The notes under the pieces were generated by a model. The model was not told the DNA's origin. It saw only the letters and a list, made by a program, of their open reading frames with translations, and made no database searches. From contig NZ_SORN01000006.1 in NCBI RefSeq assembly GCF_004366635.1, positions 124,001 to 188,000 of the forward strand: DNA of 64,000 nt, in the 5' to 3' direction. Positions 62,082 through 64,000 of this stretch are shown piece by piece. Made by a program: the position numbers and the translations under genes. Every line of letters starts with the position of its first letter. The stretch's first letter is position 1. Origin of the DNA: Roseinatronobacter bogoriensis DSM 18756 (GTDB lineage Bacteria; Pseudomonadota; Alphaproteobacteria; Rhodobacterales; Rhodobacteraceae).

Positions 62082-62981
62082 TTAACCGATGTGAACAGCG
62101 GCTGAGCGGTTCATCATTCCCGCTCGTTCAAGCATGGCCTCATGCAAACCCGCGAGTACTTTGGAACGGGAAGAGACCTGACGTTGAACAAGGCCGACAC
62201 AGCGCGTGATTTTTCCGTTTGCGAATGGCTGACTGTGCAAGGAGCCGGGGCGCAGGTTATAGATTGCAATGCGCGGGACCAGCGCCACCCCTAACCCCGC
62301 TTGAACCATTCCAACGACAGCGGGCATGGTATTTGTAACGCTGATTTCGCGAGGCGTGATTGCAAGCCGCGACAGTTCGGTTGCGATCTGGCGAGCAAGC
62401 GGCACGCTGGTTGCGTAGCGAATGAAGGGCAGGTCGCGTAACAACAATATATCTGACTTCCCTGCATTCCCCGGCGGCGCAATAATATCCAGAGGCTCAG
62501 TCAAGATCGGGCTCCAGACAAGGCCCGCGGGGACCCCCACATGTTCTGCGACCAGAGCGGCATCCAGCCTGCCCGCTGCGACATTGGAAACCAGCACTTC
62601 TGACATGCCAACATGCATATCATAGGACAATTCGGGGAATTTCTGGCGCATCGTGACAAGCGCTTCAGGCACAAGATGCGTTGAAACCGTACGGATTGCC
62701 CCAAAATTAAGCACCCCAGCAGTGCGCCCGCCAGAAATTATCATCCTTGTTTCGGCCATCGTCTGCACAATATCGCGGGCGGCGCGCACGAATTCCTCGC
62801 CCTTGGCATTCAATTGCAAGGGCCGCTTCTGGCGGTCGAATAAAGCGACACCAAGCTCCCCCTCAAGGGATTGAATTTGCTGGCTTACCGCTGATGGTGT
62901 CAGATTGACGACGCCAGCCGCAGAAGCAAGGCTGCCGGTATCTGCAACTGCGATGACAGTTTGAAGTTGCCGAAGGTCCAT
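62082..62981 (-). CDS. LysR-family transcriptional regulator
   Basis: A 299-residue LysR protein: helix-turn-helix MDLRQLQTVIAVADTGSL, NLTPSAVSQQIQSLEGELG, then a periplasmic-binding-protein-like effector domain. Divergent from the TctC gene with a 123-base AT-rich control region, so it probably regulates that tricarboxylate-type transporter. Confidence 0.9.
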   Translation of the reverse strand: MDLRQLQTVIAVADTGSLASAAGVVNLTPSAVSQQIQSLEGELGVALFDRQKRPLQLNAKGEEFVRAARDIVQTMAETRMIISGGRTAGVLNFGAIRTVSTHLVPEALVTMRQKFPELSYDMHVGMSEVLVSNVAAGRLDAALVAEHVGVPAGLVWSPILTEPLDIIAPPGNAGKSDILLLRDLPFIRYATSVPLARQIATELSRLAITPREISVTNTMPAVVGMVQAGLGVALVPRIAIYNLRPGSLHSQPFANGKITRCVGLVQRQVSSRSKVLAGLHEAMLERAGMMNRSAAVHIG

Positions 62982-63104
62982 GCCGCTTAATAAAGCAAAG
63001 CTTCATCAAAACATCAAACAAAATCGCTTCCTAAGCGTTTTCTTTCTTTGTAGCGAGTGGGGGACACCCGCCCATAGGGCAGAAGCGCAACCAAGGAGAG
63101 ACGC

Positions 63105-64000
63105 ATGACATACTATTCAAGGATTATTGCTGGTGCCGGACTGGCAGTAGCCATGACGGTACAACCTGTTCTGGCGCAGGACTATCCGACTCGTCCTGTC
63201 GAGTTCATCGTCCCTTGGGCGCCAGGCGGTGGCAGCGACATCCTGATGCGAATCGTCGCCAATAATATCGGGCAGTATCTGGGCGCAGAGATGCCAGTCA
63301 TCAACATCGGTGGCGTCGGTGGCACTGTAGGTCTGGCCGAAGCGGCCAGCCGCGCGGCCGATGGCTACACCATCAGCCAGATTCATGAAGGGCTACTGAC
63401 TGCGACCGCCGTAGGCATGACCGACCTTGCCTGGGACGATTTTGAACCCATCGCCCTGATGACAGCATCCCCTCAATACCTTGTCGCCGCGACGGATCAG
63501 CCATTCGATACATTCGAGGGCATGGTTGAATATGCGCAGGCCAACCCGAACGCTCTGACCATTGGCGTGACCTTGGGCGGCGTTCCGCATCTGCATGCTG
63601 CCATGATCGCCGAAGCCTTTGACATCGAATGGCGCTATGTCGGCTATGAAGGCACAGGCGAGCGGATCCGCGCCGTGGTTGGCGGCAATCTTGATGTTGC
63701 GATCGGCGACATCTCTTCTTCACTGCAATTCGCAGAGAATGGCGACCTGATCTTCCTTGCGTCTGGCACGGAAGAGCGCGTTGCGCAGACCCCGGATGTG
63801 CCGACCTTCGCTGAACTGGGCGCAGATCTGGACCTTCTGATCACGCGCGGCATCGTTATGCCAAAGGGCGCACCGGAAGAAGCGCAGGCCACATTAGAGG
63901 CCGCCCTCGAGCAGTTGTCGCAGGATGAAACTTTCATTCAGCAGATCAACAATTCCGGGGCTGATGTGCTGTTCCGTGGCCGCGAGGATTACTTCGCCTA
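63105..64000 (+). CDS. tctC: Tripartite tricarboxylate transporter receptor (TctC/Bug), truncated by the window end
   Basis: Begins MTYYSRIIAGAGLAVAMTVQ (signal peptide, cleavage near LAQ-D), then YPTRPVEFIVPWAPGGGSDI and NIGGVGGTVGLAEAASRAAD, the hallmarks of TctC/Bug receptors. 298 codons are visible and the frame is open at the edge, so the last residues may be missing. Ribosome site AAGGAGAG. It binds a carboxylate in the periplasm for a TctAB permease expected just to the right. Confidence 0.92.
   Translation, partial: MTYYSRIIAGAGLAVAMTVQPVLAQDYPTRPVEFIVPWAPGGGSDILMRIVANNIGQYLGAEMPVINIGGVGGTVGLAEAASRAADGYTISQIHEGLLTATAVGMTDLAWDDFEPIALMTASPQYLVAATDQPFDTFEGMVEYAQANPNALTIGVTLGGVPHLHAAMIAEAFDIEWRYVGYEGTGERIRAVVGGNLDVAIGDISSSLQFAENGDLIFLASGTEERVAQTPDVPTFAELGADLDLLITRGIVMPKGAPEEAQATLEAALEQLSQDETFIQQINNSGADVLFRGREDYFA

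Overview
The window reads as chromosome of an alphaproteobacterium of the order Rhodobacterales (roseobacter/Rhodobaca-like). The grounds are sigma-EcfG type promoters, a ScfR-type acyl-CoA regulator beside a malyl-CoA lyase operon, TRAP and TctC transporters, the dapF-mtaB pair, and GC-rich coding sequence. No rRNA, prophage, CRISPR array or complete insertion sequence was seen. All assignments come from reading the sequence; no database search was run.

Layout. 0-5 kb: a Tat-exported DUF3047 protein and a very large multi-PAS hybrid histidine kinase. 5-16.3 kb: a block of small stress-type genes (73-aa hydrophilic protein, PRC-barrel protein, 25-aa membrane peptide, 90-aa membrane protein, NepR-like protein, phospholipase D/cardiolipin synthase, AI-2E family permease, CsbD-like protein) around an aa3-type cytochrome oxidase operon. 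Nearly every small gene is preceded by a GGAAC-N16/17-CGTT promoter, the signature of the general stress sigma factor EcfG. One such promoter drives a stretch with no gene that ends in a rho-independent terminator, so it is a candidate small RNA (about 12137-12236, minus strand). Two more such promoters lie at 33.1 and 34.7 kb, in front of an OmpA-family protein and glutamate dehydrogenase. 16.3-21 kb: an EamA permease, a cold shock protein, a second hybrid kinase and a divergent exported protein.

21-29 kb: a six-gene operon (serine-glyoxylate aminotransferase, malyl-CoA lyase, two-subunit malate-CoA ligase, mesaconyl-C4-CoA hydratase-like, CoA-transferase) with a divergent ScfR-type regulator. 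It looks able to join glyoxylate, malate and propionyl-CoA metabolism, using enzymes of the serine cycle and of the second half of the 3-hydroxypropionate bicycle. 29-35.6 kb: a VOC-family dioxygenase-like protein, the OmpA-family protein, GDH and a Crp/Fnr regulator. 35.6-44.5 kb: a catabolic operon (N-formylglutamate amidohydrolase-like, TRAP transporter, glutamine-synthetase-like ligase, aldehyde and alcohol dehydrogenases) with a divergent RpiR regulator, suggestive of gamma-glutamylation of an amino alcohol. 44.6-54.5 kb: a peptide-use cluster (S15/CocE hydrolase, Xre regulator, Dpp-type ABC transporter, C69 peptidase). 54.6-64 kb: GMC oxidoreductase, SLC13 permease, tRNA-Lys, dapF, mtaB, WGR protein, FAH hydrolase, LysR regulator and a truncated TctC receptor.

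Three copies of a roughly 320-330 bp non-coding repeat with CTAG-type inverted ends lie just downstream of terminators (6.8, 15.7 and 30.3 kb). In the third copy the outer arms are exchanged relative to the core.
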